Below are positions 25,183 to 33,739 of a DNA stretch of 52,009 nt, piece after piece. The notes below the pieces were generated by a model. The model saw nothing but the letters and a program-made list of their open reading frames with translations. It was not told the DNA's origin and ran no database searches. Position 1 is the stretch's first letter, and every line of letters begins with the position of its first letter. The stretch comes from Mycobacterium scrofulaceum (GTDB taxonomy: Bacteria; Actinomycetota; Actinomycetes; Mycobacteriales; Mycobacteriaceae). The stretch is taken from assembly GCF_002086735.1 (NCBI RefSeq), contig NZ_MVIJ01000042.1, positions 1 through 52,009 on the forward strand, read 5' to 3'. A program made the position numbers and the translations under genes.

Positions 25183-27738
25183 CTAAGCGTTACCAGGCGG
25201 GAGCTTGAGCACCCGGTTGTTGCCCGTGTCGACGACGTAGACATTCCCGGCGGTGTCCACGCTGATGCCCTGAGGATTGTTGATTCCGTTGAACGGCAGC
25301 GTCTTCGACGTGTTGGAGGCCGCGATGAACTCCGTGACGCGATTGTAGTAAACGTCGGTCACATACACGTTTCCGCTGGTGTCGCCGGCCACATTGTCCG
25401 GATGTCCGACCATAAACGGCAGCACAGTCGGAACGGTCCCGGTCAGCGGCAGTTTCAGCACCCGTTCGTTGTTCCGGTCGATGACGAAGAGGGCGCCGGC
25501 GTGATCCACCGCCACGGCCGAGGGACACGCTAAGCCGCCGAACGGCAGCTCATTCTGCTCGGTCGAATACCCGAGCAGCTCCACCACCCGATTGTGCGCG
25601 CAGTCGGTGACGACGACGGCGCGCTCGTCGCCGGGGTCGCGGGTAGCGACCGCCACACCCGTGGGGTCCCCGAGATCGGTGAACGGCAGCAGGGTCGGGT
25701 CGGTCGACCCGGCCGTCACATCCAGCACCCGGTGATGCGCGGGCTCGGTGACCTCCAAGCCGCCCGCGTCGTCGACCGCGATATCCAGGGGACCGTCCAG
25801 GCCGGCTATCGGTATCACGGTCTGGCTGGTCGAACCCGCGGCCAGTTTCAGCACCCGGTTGTTGCCGGTGTCGGTGACGTAGACGTCGCCTTTCGCATCG
25901 ACCGCGACGCGCTGGGGATTGTCGAGACCGGTGAACGGCAGCACGACCTGACCCTTGGGTTTCGCCGAATGCAACGGGGACCCTCTGGTGACTCGCAATA
26001 ACGCGACACCAGCGACTACGGCGACGACCACCACCGCGGCGAGGGTCAGAACTCCGGCGCGGCCGAGTCTTTTGCGCGGGGTGCGGGGTGGGGACGGGTT
26101 TTCGGGCAGGCTGCCTTTCTCCAAGAGTGCGGCGTCATCGGCGGAGGCTAACGGCGCAGCGTGAGCGCCGAAGTCGTCGGTGAGGGCCGCGCGGGCGGCC
26201 ACCGCCAGTTCGTGTGCCGATTGGAAGCGGTCGTCGGGTTCCTTCGCCATGCCCCGCGCGATCACCGCGTCGAACCCGACGGGGATCGCGGGATCGAAGC
26301 AGCTGGGTTTGGGCGGAGCGTCGCTGCGGTGGGCGGCGGTCAGCCCCTCCACGCCGCCACCGCTGAACGGCACGCGCCCGGTGAGGCACTCGTACAGCAC
26401 ACAGGCAAGCGAGTACACGTCGGCACGAGCGTCGACGACTTTGCCACCACCGAAGCGTTCCGGGGCCATGTACGCCGGACTTCCCGGGGCGACGTTCGTG
26501 AGCGTCAGGCGAGTGGCATCGGCCTCGTGAACGAGTCCGAAATCGATCAGATACACGAAGTCTTCACCGACCATCAACAGGTTCGACGGCTTCACATCGC
26601 GGTGCACCAGCCCCGACTTGTGGGCCGCATCCAGGGCCGCCGCAACCTGTTCGACCACCCGCACCGCCTGCTGCGGACTCATCGCTCCATCGGTCTTGAG
26701 GACCTTGTTCAGATCGACGCCATCGACGATCGGCATCACCAGATACAGGCGCCCGTCGAACTCACCGATCTCGTAGACAGGGATGATGTTCGGGCTGGCC
26801 AGCCGGGCAGCAGCGTAGGCCTCGCGGCGAAATCTCTCCTGATAACCCGGCTCGGCAGCCAATTCCGGCTGGAGCAATTTGATCGCCACATCCCGTCCCA
26901 GCGCGGTGTCGTGGGCCCGATAAACCGCGCCCATATTGCCCTGACCGAGCTTTTCGAAGAGCCGATAGCGACCGAACTCCACTACCTTCGCCGGCGCCGC
27001 TCCCGAAGCGGCAGGGCTCTCGGCGGTGAGCGCGTTATGCGTGGCGGCGGCCAACTCGCGGGCGGTCTGATAACGGTCGTCGGGGTCTTTGGCCATGCCG
27101 CGCGCGATCACGTCGTCGAAGCCGGGCGGGATGGCCGGGTCGATGTCGGTAGGTTTGGGCGGGCCAAGATCTCCTACAACGGCGGGCTGACCGGTCAGGC
27201 ATTCGTAAAGCACTGCGGTCAGAGCGTAGATGTCGGTGCGAGCGTCGGCGGTATCGGTGGCGGTCGGTGTCGCGCCGAAGTCGATCAGGTAGACGAAAGG
27301 GCCGCCCACCAACAAGTTCGACGTATTGATGTCGCCGTGAACCAGCCCGGCGACGTGTGCGGCTTCCAGCGCCGAGGCCGCCTGCACGATCACCCGCACC
27401 GCCACCACCGGGTTGGTCGGCCCCTCGCGGCGTAGCAGGTCTTGCACGGTGCTGCCGTCAGGGACAGCGGGCATCACCAGATAGTGCTGGCCGTCGATCT
27501 CGCCGGCTTCATAGATCGGGATGAGATTCGGGTCGCTCAGTTGTGCTGCGGCGGAGACCTCACGCCGGAACCGCTCCTGGCAACCAGGCTCGGCGGCCAA
27601 CTCCGGCGGGAGCACCTTGATGGCCACCCCGCGGCTCATCATCGTGTCGTAGGCTCTGTACACGATGCCGGTGCCGCTCGATCGCAGCACCTCGAACAGC
27701 CGATAGCGCCCGAATACCTCGCCCCCCACCTCGTCCAC
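25183..27738 (-). CDS. Receptor kinase with tandem pseudokinase and kinase domains and extracellular NHL propeller
   Basis: An 851-residue protein. Domain 1 (about 11-237) is a degenerate Ser/Thr kinase: the glycine loop is altered, HRD is HGD (134-136), the following Lys is Asn, and after DFG (153-155) the activation segment is missing with no APE. Domain 2 (about 257-520) is complete: GQGNMG, Lys287, HRD 379-381, DFG 399-401 and YMAPE. A membrane helix (about 561-581) leads to six NHL-type repeats (about 597-851), each with an LPF and a DxxGNVYVxDxxNNRV pattern, as in PknD. The GTG start has a perfect AAAGGAGGT 5 nt upstream. The gene is not at this site in M. tuberculosis. Confidence 0.9.
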   Translation of the reverse strand: MDEVGGEVFGRYRLFEVLRSSGTGIVYRAYDTMMSRGVAIKVLPPELAAEPGCQERFRREVSAAAQLSDPNLIPIYEAGEIDGQHYLVMPAVPDGSTVQDLLRREGPTNPVVAVRVIVQAASALEAAHVAGLVHGDINTSNLLVGGPFVYLIDFGATPTATDTADARTDIYALTAVLYECLTGQPAVVGDLGPPKPTDIDPAIPPGFDDVIARGMAKDPDDRYQTARELAAATHNALTAESPAASGAAPAKVVEFGRYRLFEKLGQGNMGAVYRAHDTALGRDVAIKLLQPELAAEPGYQERFRREAYAAARLASPNIIPVYEIGEFDGRLYLVMPIVDGVDLNKVLKTDGAMSPQQAVRVVEQVAAALDAAHKSGLVHRDVKPSNLLMVGEDFVYLIDFGLVHEADATRLTLTNVAPGSPAYMAPERFGGGKVVDARADVYSLACVLYECLTGRVPFSGGGVEGLTAAHRSDAPPKPSCFDPAIPVGFDAVIARGMAKEPDDRFQSAHELAVAARAALTDDFGAHAAPLASADDAALLEKGSLPENPSPPRTPRKRLGRAGVLTLAAVVVVAVVAGVALLRVTRGSPLHSAKPKGQVVLPFTGLDNPQRVAVDAKGDVYVTDTGNNRVLKLAAGSTSQTVIPIAGLDGPLDIAVDDAGGLEVTEPAHHRVLDVTAGSTDPTLLPFTDLGDPTGVAVATRDPGDERAVVVTDCAHNRVVELLGYSTEQNELPFGGLACPSAVAVDHAGALFVIDRNNERVLKLPLTGTVPTVLPFMVGHPDNVAGDTSGNVYVTDVYYNRVTEFIAASNTSKTLPFNGINNPQGISVDTAGNVYVVDTGNNRVLKLPPGNA

Positions 27739-27819
27739 CGCAGACCTCCTTTGAGCACACGAAGTGGTGGCTGGATGCTATCAACCTGTCCGGCTCAGGT
27801 GGCCCGTTCGCCGGAAGCC

Positions 27820-27846
27820 CGTCACACTTTCGCGGCCCGTCTCGTC
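27820..27846 (+). promoter_or_regulatory. ECF41-type promoter of the CMD-family gene
   Basis: CGTCACA (27820-27826), 16 bp, then CGTC (27843-27846). The known ECF41 consensus is TGTCACA with a 16-bp spacer and CGTC, so one base differs. CGTC ends 8 nt before the ATG, so the mRNA would be nearly leaderless. Confidence 0.7.
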
Positions 27847-27854
27847 TGAGGGGT

Positions 27855-28454
27855 ATGACACAGAAGACCCGCATCGAGCCCCTGCCCCCCGACCGCGCCG
27901 GGCTGCTGACCCGCGCCATGTACCGGATCGCCAAGCGGCGCTACGGCCAGGTCCCCGAGCCGTTCACCGTGGCCGCCCACCACCGCAGGCTGATGGTCGC
28001 CGGCGCCGTGCACGAGACGATGATCGACCGGGCGTCCACGGCGTTGCCGGTCAGCGTGCGGGAGCTCGCGGTGTTGTGGACGGCGCGCAGCATCGGCTGC
28101 TCCTGGTGCGTCGACTTCGGCTCCATGCTGCAGCGCCTGGACGGCCTCGACGTCGAGCGCCTCAACGACATCGACCGCTACGCGACGTCGCCGCTTTTCA
28201 CCGACGACGAGCGGGCCGCGATCCGCTACGCCGACGCGATGACGACCGATCCGCACACCGTCACCGACGAGCAGGTCGCCGATCTGCGGGCCCGCTTCGG
28301 CGACGCGGGCGTGATCGAGCTGACCTATCAGATCGGCGTGGAGAACATGCGGGCCCGGATGAACACGGCGCTGGGCATCACCGAACAGGGCTTCAACTCC
28401 GGGGACGCCTGCCGCGTGCCGTGGGCTAGCGAGACCGCAGCGGAGAGCCGGTGA
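27855..28454 (+). CDS. Carboxymuconolactone decarboxylase/AhpD-like protein
   Basis: This 199-residue all-helical protein has the AhpD-type redox motif CSWC (about 76-79) inside TARSIGCSWCVDFGSML. The His that usually follows in true AhpD peroxidases is not in its normal place, so peroxidase activity is uncertain. CMD-family genes are the classic neighbours and targets of ECF41 sigma factors, and one lies immediately downstream in convergent orientation. The last 29 bp overlap the 3' end of that sigma gene. The start codon follows directly after an ECF41-type promoter. It probably acts in an oxidative or electrophile response. Confidence 0.88.
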   Translation: MTQKTRIEPLPPDRAGLLTRAMYRIAKRRYGQVPEPFTVAAHHRRLMVAGAVHETMIDRASTALPVSVRELAVLWTARSIGCSWCVDFGSMLQRLDGLDVERLNDIDRYATSPLFTDDERAAIRYADAMTTDPHTVTDEQVADLRARFGDAGVIELTYQIGVENMRARMNTALGITEQGFNSGDACRVPWASETAAESR

Positions 28455-29328
28455 ACTTGTCCGGGTTGGCGATATCCCACAGCGCGCAGACCTTTCCGTC
28501 GCGCACCGTGATCGCGAGGATCCGCGGCAGCATCTGCCAGTGCCCGTCGTCGCCGGGGCTGCCCGCCGTGTAGGCGCCCAGTTCGCCGTTGACCAGCCCC
28601 AGCTGGTTGGCCGTGAAGAAGGCCGGGCCGTAGCGACGGGCCAGGCCGAACATGAAGCGGGCCACCTTGTCCGCCCCGTGGATGACCTGAACGGCCGTGG
28701 GCGCCTTGCCATTCGAATCGCCGGTGAAGCTGACGTCGGGATGCAGCAGCGACACCACGGTGCCCAGGTCACCGGCGGCCATGGCGGCCATCAGCCGGCC
28801 GACCACCTCGGCGTGCGACGGGTCGGGCGCGGGCGGCGGCTCGGCCGCGACCGCCTTGCGCGCCCGCGACGCCAGTTGCCGCGCGCCCGCCTCGCTTGTG
28901 CCGAGCACGTCGGCCACCTCCGCGAAGGGCACCGCGAACCCGTCGTGCAGGACGAAGGCGACCCGCTGGTCCGGCGACAGGCGCTCCAGCACCACCATCG
29001 CCGCGAACCGGGCGTCCTCGCGGGCGACCACGGCGGACAGCGGATCGGAGCCGTCGAGGCCGGTCACCACCGGCTCGGGCAGCCAGTTTCCGGTGTATGT
29101 CTCGCGGCGGTGCGCCGCCGAGCGCAACTTGTCCAGGCCGAGGCGGCTCACCACGGTGGTCAGCCAGGCCCGCAGGTCAGTGATCCGGGCGTCCTGGGAG
29201 TCCCAGCGCAGCCAGGCCTCCTGCACGATGTCCTCGGCGTCGGCGACGCTGCCCGTCAGCCGGTAGGCGACCGCCATCAGATGCGGCCGCAGCGACTGGA
29301 ATTCGCTGACCTGCCGCGCTGCGGTCAT
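28426..29328 (-). CDS. sigJ: ECF41-group RNA polymerase sigma factor with SnoaL-like C-terminal domain
   Basis: This 300-residue protein has sigma2 (about 10-75, with DAEDIVQEAWLRW), the linker motif NWLPEP (81-86), sigma4 (about 110-165) and a SnoaL/NTF2-like extension (about 172-300). The extension keeps the ECF41 NPDK motif (288-291), and SNGK (205-208) stands where DGGGK is usual. In this group the extension acts as a built-in regulator in place of an anti-sigma factor. TAGGCT lies exactly 6 nt before the ATG, so the gene itself seems to use a housekeeping-type leaderless promoter. It matches the place of Rv3328c. Confidence 0.9.
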   Translation of the reverse strand: MTAARQVSEFQSLRPHLMAVAYRLTGSVADAEDIVQEAWLRWDSQDARITDLRAWLTTVVSRLGLDKLRSAAHRRETYTGNWLPEPVVTGLDGSDPLSAVVAREDARFAAMVVLERLSPDQRVAFVLHDGFAVPFAEVADVLGTSEAGARQLASRARKAVAAEPPPAPDPSHAEVVGRLMAAMAAGDLGTVVSLLHPDVSFTGDSNGKAPTAVQVIHGADKVARFMFGLARRYGPAFFTANQLGLVNGELGAYTAGSPGDDGHWQMLPRILAITVRDGKVCALWDIANPDKFTGSPLRSR

Positions 29329-29334
29329 AACGTG

Positions 29335-29340
29335 AGCCTA
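29335..29340 (-). promoter_or_regulatory. -10 element of sigJ, leaderless
   Basis: TAGGCT on the minus strand, 6 nt before the sigJ ATG. It is back to back with the -10 of the aminotransferase gene. Confidence 0.6.
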
Positions 29341-29346
29341 GCGCGC

Positions 29347-29352
29347 TACGCT
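29347..29352 (+). promoter_or_regulatory. -10 element of the aminotransferase gene
   Basis: TACGCT lies 10 nt before the ATG at 29363, giving a leader of about 3-4 nt. Confidence 0.5.
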
Positions 29353-29362
29353 CAGGCCCAGG

Positions 29363-30709
29363 ATGACGCAAAACCTGTGGCTGCACTTCGCCCGGCACGG
29401 CGCCGGCATCACGCCGCCGATCATCGTCCGCGGCGACGGCGTCACCATTTTCGACGACCGCGGCAAGAGCTACCTCGACGCGCTGTCGGGGCTGTTCACG
29501 GTCCAGGTCGGCCACGGCCGCACCGAACTCGCCGAGGTCGCCGCCCGGCAGGCGAGCACACTGGCGTACTTCCCGTTGTGGGGGTATGCCCACCCGAGCG
29601 CGGTCGAGCTCGCCGAGCGCCTCGCGGGCCACGCGCCGGGCGACCTGAACCGGGTGTTCTTCACCACCGGCGGGACCGAGGCCGTCGAGACCGCGTGGAA
29701 GCTGGCCAAGCAGTACTTCAAGCTGACCGGCAAACCCGGTAAGCACAAGGTGATTTCGCGCTCGATCGCCTATCACGGCACCACCCAGGGCGCCCTGGCG
29801 ATCACCGGCCTCCCGTCGTACAAGGCGCCGTTCGAACCGGTGACACCGGGTGGATTCCGGGTGCCCAACACGAACTTCTACCGCGCGCCCGACCCGTTCG
29901 GGGACGACCCGAAGGCGTTCGGCCAGTGGGCCGCCGACCGCATCGCCGAGGCGATCGAGTTCGAGGGTCCCGAGACCGTCGCCGCGCTGTTTTTGGAGCC
30001 GGTGCAGAACGCGGGCGGCGCAATCCCGCCTCCCCCGGGCTATTTCGAGCGGGTGCGCCGGATCTGCGATGAGTACGACGTGCTGCTGGTCTCCGACGAG
30101 GTCATCTGCGCGTTCGGCCGCATCGGGTCGATGTTCGCCTGCTCATCGGACCTCGGAGACTTCGGCTACGTGCCCGACATGATCACCTGCGCCAAGGGAT
30201 TGACGTCGGGGTACTCGCCGCTCGGCGCGATGATCGCCAGCGAGCGGTTGTTCGAGCCGTTCAACGACGGTGCCACCGTCTTTCCACACGGCTATACCTT
30301 TGGCGGACACCCGGTTTCGACGGCCGTGGGGCTGGCCAACCTCGACATCTTCGAGCGCGAGGGCCTCAACGACCGTGTGCGGCAACACGCGCCGGCCTTC
30401 CGCGCCACCCTGGAGAAGCTGTACGACCTGCCCATCGTCGGCGACGTCCGCGGCGAGGGCTACTTCTACGGCATCGAGCTGGTCAAGGACAAGGCGACCA
30501 AGGAGACCTTCAGCGGTGAAGAATGCGAACGGCTGCTGCACGGCTACCTGTCGCCGGCGCTCTTCGAGGCGGGCCTGTATTGCCGCGCCGACGACCGCGG
30601 CGACCCGGTGGTCCAGGTGGCGCCGCCGCTGATCAGCGGTCAGGCCGAGTTCGACACCATCGAATCGGTTTTGCGCGACGTGCTCGGCGAAGCGTCTCGA
30701 CGGGTTTAG
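29363..30709 (+). CDS. Class III PLP-dependent aminotransferase (Rv3329-like)
   Basis: This 448-residue omega-transaminase-type enzyme moves an amino group from an amine or omega-amino acid to a keto acid. Visible features are the FFTTGGTEAVETAWKLAKQY cofactor segment, SIAYHGTT, the VSDEVICAFGRIG Asp that contacts the PLP ring nitrogen, and ITCAKGLTSGYSPLG containing the Schiff-base Lys. The length is normal for the family. The substrate is not predictable. It is divergent from sigJ across 34 bp, so both promoters touch, and its 3' end overlaps a small hypothetical gene by 4 bp. Confidence 0.92.
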   Translation: MTQNLWLHFARHGAGITPPIIVRGDGVTIFDDRGKSYLDALSGLFTVQVGHGRTELAEVAARQASTLAYFPLWGYAHPSAVELAERLAGHAPGDLNRVFFTTGGTEAVETAWKLAKQYFKLTGKPGKHKVISRSIAYHGTTQGALAITGLPSYKAPFEPVTPGGFRVPNTNFYRAPDPFGDDPKAFGQWAADRIAEAIEFEGPETVAALFLEPVQNAGGAIPPPPGYFERVRRICDEYDVLLVSDEVICAFGRIGSMFACSSDLGDFGYVPDMITCAKGLTSGYSPLGAMIASERLFEPFNDGATVFPHGYTFGGHPVSTAVGLANLDIFEREGLNDRVRQHAPAFRATLEKLYDLPIVGDVRGEGYFYGIELVKDKATKETFSGEECERLLHGYLSPALFEAGLYCRADDRGDPVVQVAPPLISGQAEFDTIESVLRDVLGEASRRV

Positions 30710-31101
30710 GCGCGCTTCACCGCGTCGGCCGCGATCAGCACCTCCCGGGAATGCGCCGCCGTCGGGTTGTCGGCCATCCGCGAAACCGCGTTGCACAGCC
30801 AGGTGAGCGCCTCCCGCCGGCGGGCGTCGGACGCGGCGTCACGATGCTCGCGCAGTTCGGTCAGCACGCCCTCGAGCCCGGAGCGCCGTACCTGCGTCGC
30901 CTTCTCGACTTCCTTCAGCAGCCGGTGCAGCGACCGGGGGGCGTCGCGACGCCGCCGTCGGGACCAGAAACGATCGTGGTGAATGGCAGACCCTTTGGTG
31001 TTCGGCGGGTGAGGTGCGTCGCTGTCACGCTGACGGCATGCCCAGCGTAGTGGCTCGACCGCGTTCCCGCCGGGCGAGCCGACTCGCAACTTCCGTCTCA
31101 C
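30706..31101 (-). CDS. Hypothetical helical protein
   Basis: An open frame of up to 131 codons with high third-position GC and no database family that I recognise. The last ~75 residues look like a basic amphipathic helical pair (SLHRLLKEVEKATQ, then TELREHRDAASDARRREALT), suggesting a small coiled-coil protein. The true start is unclear: GTG 31101 gives an atypical N-terminus, and no good Shine-Dalgarno is visible. It convergently overlaps the aminotransferase stop. It fills most of the 448-bp space before dacB1. Confidence 0.5.
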   Translation of the reverse strand: MRRKLRVGSPGGNAVEPLRWACRQRDSDAPHPPNTKGSAIHHDRFWSRRRRRDAPRSLHRLLKEVEKATQVRRSGLEGVLTELREHRDAASDARRREALTWLCNAVSRMADNPTAAHSREVLIAADAVKRA

Positions 31102-31142
31102 CAGTCACAGCGCGGCTCCCCCGGATCCGGCCCGCGATCGCC

Positions 31143-31148
31143 TAGTCT
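31143..31148 (+). promoter_or_regulatory. -10 element of dacB1
   Basis: TAGTCT lies 9 nt before the dacB1 ATG, implying a leader of about 2-3 nt. Confidence 0.45.
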
Positions 31149-31157
31149 GCACAAGCA

Positions 31158-32399
31158 ATGAACTTCCTACGCTCCGCATCGTGCCTGGCAGCGGCCGCTT
31201 TCCTGGCCGTGGCCCCGATGCCGCTCGCCGCCCCCCCGGCCCGCGCGGAACCCGGCGCCGAACCCAACGCCGCCCCCGCGAACTGCCCGTTCAAGGTGAA
31301 CACCCCGCCCGCGGTGGATTCCTCGGAGGTTCCCCAGGCGGGGGACCCGCCGATCCCGCTGGCGGTGCCGCCCAAGCCGGTCGGCGGCGACGCGCTCGGC
31401 AGCTGCGGCATCGTCGCCGCCCCCGACACGCCGCCGCTGCCCACCGACGTCTCCGCCGACGCGTGGTTGGTGGCCGACCTGGACAGCGGCGCGGTGGTGG
31501 CGGCCAAGGACCCGCACGGCCGGCACCGCCCAGCAAGCATCATCAAGGTGCTCGTCGCCATGGCGTCGATCAACGCGCTCAACCTGAACAAGGCCGTGCC
31601 CGGAACCGCCGACGACGCGGCCGCCGAGGGCACCAAGGTCGGCGTCGAAGAGGGCGGCGTGTTCACGGTCAACCAGCTGCTGCACGGCCTGCTCATGCAC
31701 TCCGGCAACGACGCCGCGCACGCGCTGGCCATGCAGCTCGGCGGCATGCAGCAGGCGGTGGAGAAGATCAACGTGCTGGCCGCCAAGCTCGGCGGCAAGG
31801 ACACCCGGGCGGCGACGCCGTCCGGGCTGGACGGGCCGGGCATGAGCACGTCGGCCTACGACATCGGCCTGTTCTACCGATACGCCTGGCAGAACCCGAC
31901 TTTCGCGGACATCGTCGCCACCCGGACGTTCGACTTCCCCGGCCACGGCGACCATCCCGGCTACGAACTGGAGAACGACAACCAGCTGCTCTACAAGTAC
32001 CCCGGCGCCCTGGGCGGCAAGACCGGTTACACCGACGACGCCGGCCAGACCTTCGTCGGAGCGGCCAACCGCAACGGGCGACGCCTGATGGCGGTGCTGC
32101 TGCACGGGACGCGGCAGCCGATCGCCCCGTGGGAGCAGGCGGCGCACCTGTTGGACTACGGGTTCAGCACGCCGCAGGGCACCCAGGTCGGCAGCCTGAT
32201 CGAACCGGACCCGTCGCTGGCGCCCGCCAAGCGGGACAGCGCCGCCGACCGGCAAGCCAACGGCGCGCAGGCCGCCGGGCTCATCCCGTCGGCGGACGCG
32301 CTGCCGATCCGGGTGGGTGTCGCCGTCATCGGGACCGTCATCGTGTTTAGTTTGATCATGGTCGCACGCTCGATGAACCGCCGACCGCAGCACCGGTGA
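31158..32399 (+). CDS. dacB1: D-alanyl-D-alanine carboxypeptidase (penicillin-binding protein)
   Basis: This 413-residue exported enzyme trims the terminal D-Ala from peptidoglycan stem peptides. It has a signal peptide (about 1-30, ending ARA) and a Pro-rich linker to about 100. The three active-site motifs of the S11 family are present: SIIK (Ser127, Lys130), SGN (182-184) and KTG (288-290). A C-terminal transmembrane helix (about 383-403) anchors it, so it is bitopic. It corresponds to Rv3330. The stop overlaps the sugI start. Confidence 0.94.
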   Translation: MNFLRSASCLAAAAFLAVAPMPLAAPPARAEPGAEPNAAPANCPFKVNTPPAVDSSEVPQAGDPPIPLAVPPKPVGGDALGSCGIVAAPDTPPLPTDVSADAWLVADLDSGAVVAAKDPHGRHRPASIIKVLVAMASINALNLNKAVPGTADDAAAEGTKVGVEEGGVFTVNQLLHGLLMHSGNDAAHALAMQLGGMQQAVEKINVLAAKLGGKDTRAATPSGLDGPGMSTSAYDIGLFYRYAWQNPTFADIVATRTFDFPGHGDHPGYELENDNQLLYKYPGALGGKTGYTDDAGQTFVGAANRNGRRLMAVLLHGTRQPIAPWEQAAHLLDYGFSTPQGTQVGSLIEPDPSLAPAKRDSAADRQANGAQAAGLIPSADALPIRVGVAVIGTVIVFSLIMVARSMNRRPQHR

Positions 32400-33739
32400 G
32401 ATCGCGGCCCGCCCGGTCGCGCGGGCTGCTGGTCGGGTTGACCGCCGCCAGCGTCGGCCTCGTCTACGGCTACGACCTGTCCATCATCGCCGGGGCGCAG
32501 CTGTACGTCACCGAGGACTTCGGGCTGTCCACCCGGCAGCAGGAACTGCTCACCACGATGGCGGTGATCGGCCAGATCGCCGGCGCGCTCGGCGCGGGAA
32601 TGCTGGCCAACGCGATCGGCCGCAAAAAGTCGGTGGTGCTGCTGCTGGTCGCCTACGCCGCGTTCGCGCTGCTGGGCGCGCTCTCGGCCTCCCTGCCGAT
32701 GCTGCTGGCGGCGCGGCTGCTGCTGGGCCTGACGATCGGCGTGGCGGTGGTGGTGGTGCCGGTGTATATCGCGGAGTCGGCCCCCACGGCGGTCCGCGGC
32801 TCGCTGCTGACCGCCTATCAGCTGGCCATCGTCAGCGGGCTCATCGCCGGCTACCTGACCGGATACCTGCTGGCCGGCATCCACGGCTGGCGCTGGATGC
32901 TGGGCCTGGCCGCCGTGCCGGCGATGCTGTTGCTGCCGTTGCTGATTCGGGCGCCCGACACGGCGCGGTGGTATGTGCTCAAGGGCCGGCTCGACGACGC
33001 CCGCTCGGCGCTGCTGCGCGTGGAGCCCGGCGCCCGGGTGGACGAGGAGCTCGCCGAGATCGGCCGCGCGCTGGGCGAGGGGCGCGGCGGCTGGTCGGAG
33101 ATGCTGCGACGCCCGTATTCGCGGGCCACCGCCTTCGTGATCACGCTCGGGTTTCTGCTCCAGATCACCGGCATCAACGCGATCATCTATTACAGCCCAA
33201 GGATTTTCGCGACCATGGGGTTCACCGGCAATTTCGCGCTGCTGGCGCTGCCGGCGCTGGTTCAGTTCGCCGGGCTGGGGGCCGTGGGCGCCGCGCTGCT
33301 GCTCGTCGACCGGGTGGGCCGGCGCCCGACCCTGTTGTCCGGCATCGCCATGATGATCGCCGCCGACGTCGTGCTGATAGCCGTGTTCGGGGGCGGCCTC
33401 GGCGGCGCGGTTTTCGGCTTCGCCGGCATCGTGCTGTTCATCTTCGGTTACACCATGGGGTTCGGCTCGTTGGGCTGGGTGTACGCCAGCGAGAGCTTCC
33501 CGTCGCGGCTGCGGTCCATCGGGTCGAGCACGATGCTCACCTCGAACCTGGTGGCCAACGCGATCATCGCCGCCGTGTTCCTCACCCTGTTGCATTCCCT
33601 CGGTGGCGCAGGCACTTTCGCGCTGTTCGCGTCGCTGGCCGTTCTCGCCTTCGTCGTCGTCTACCGGTACGCGCCCGAGACCAAGGGCCGCCAGCTGGAA
33701 GAGATCCGGCACTTCTGGGAGAACGGCGGCCGATGGTAG
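32396..33739 (+). CDS. sugI: Major facilitator superfamily sugar transporter
   Basis: This 447-residue sugar/proton-symporter-type protein has 12 predicted membrane helices. Family signatures are GYDLSIIAGA in helix 1, NAIGRKKSV between helices 2 and 3, PVYIAESAPTAVRGSL, QITGINAIIYYSP in helix 7, DRVGRRPTL, and PETKGRQLEEI near the C-terminus. The GTG at 32396 overlaps the dacB1 stop as GTGA. It lies upstream of nagA with a 7-bp overlap, so an amino sugar or muropeptide-derived sugar is a plausible substrate. This is inference from context. It corresponds to Rv3331. Confidence 0.9.
   Translation: MRSRPARSRGLLVGLTAASVGLVYGYDLSIIAGAQLYVTEDFGLSTRQQELLTTMAVIGQIAGALGAGMLANAIGRKKSVVLLLVAYAAFALLGALSASLPMLLAARLLLGLTIGVAVVVVPVYIAESAPTAVRGSLLTAYQLAIVSGLIAGYLTGYLLAGIHGWRWMLGLAAVPAMLLLPLLIRAPDTARWYVLKGRLDDARSALLRVEPGARVDEELAEIGRALGEGRGGWSEMLRRPYSRATAFVITLGFLLQITGINAIIYYSPRIFATMGFTGNFALLALPALVQFAGLGAVGAALLLVDRVGRRPTLLSGIAMMIAADVVLIAVFGGGLGGAVFGFAGIVLFIFGYTMGFGSLGWVYASESFPSRLRSIGSSTMLTSNLVANAIIAAVFLTLLHSLGGAGTFALFASLAVLAFVVVYRYAPETKGRQLEEIRHFWENGGRW

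Noticed and set aside
25183..27738. First kinase domain called firmly inactive
   Set aside because: HGD with a downstream Asn also occurs in active APH and RIO-type kinases, so inactivity is probable but not certain.
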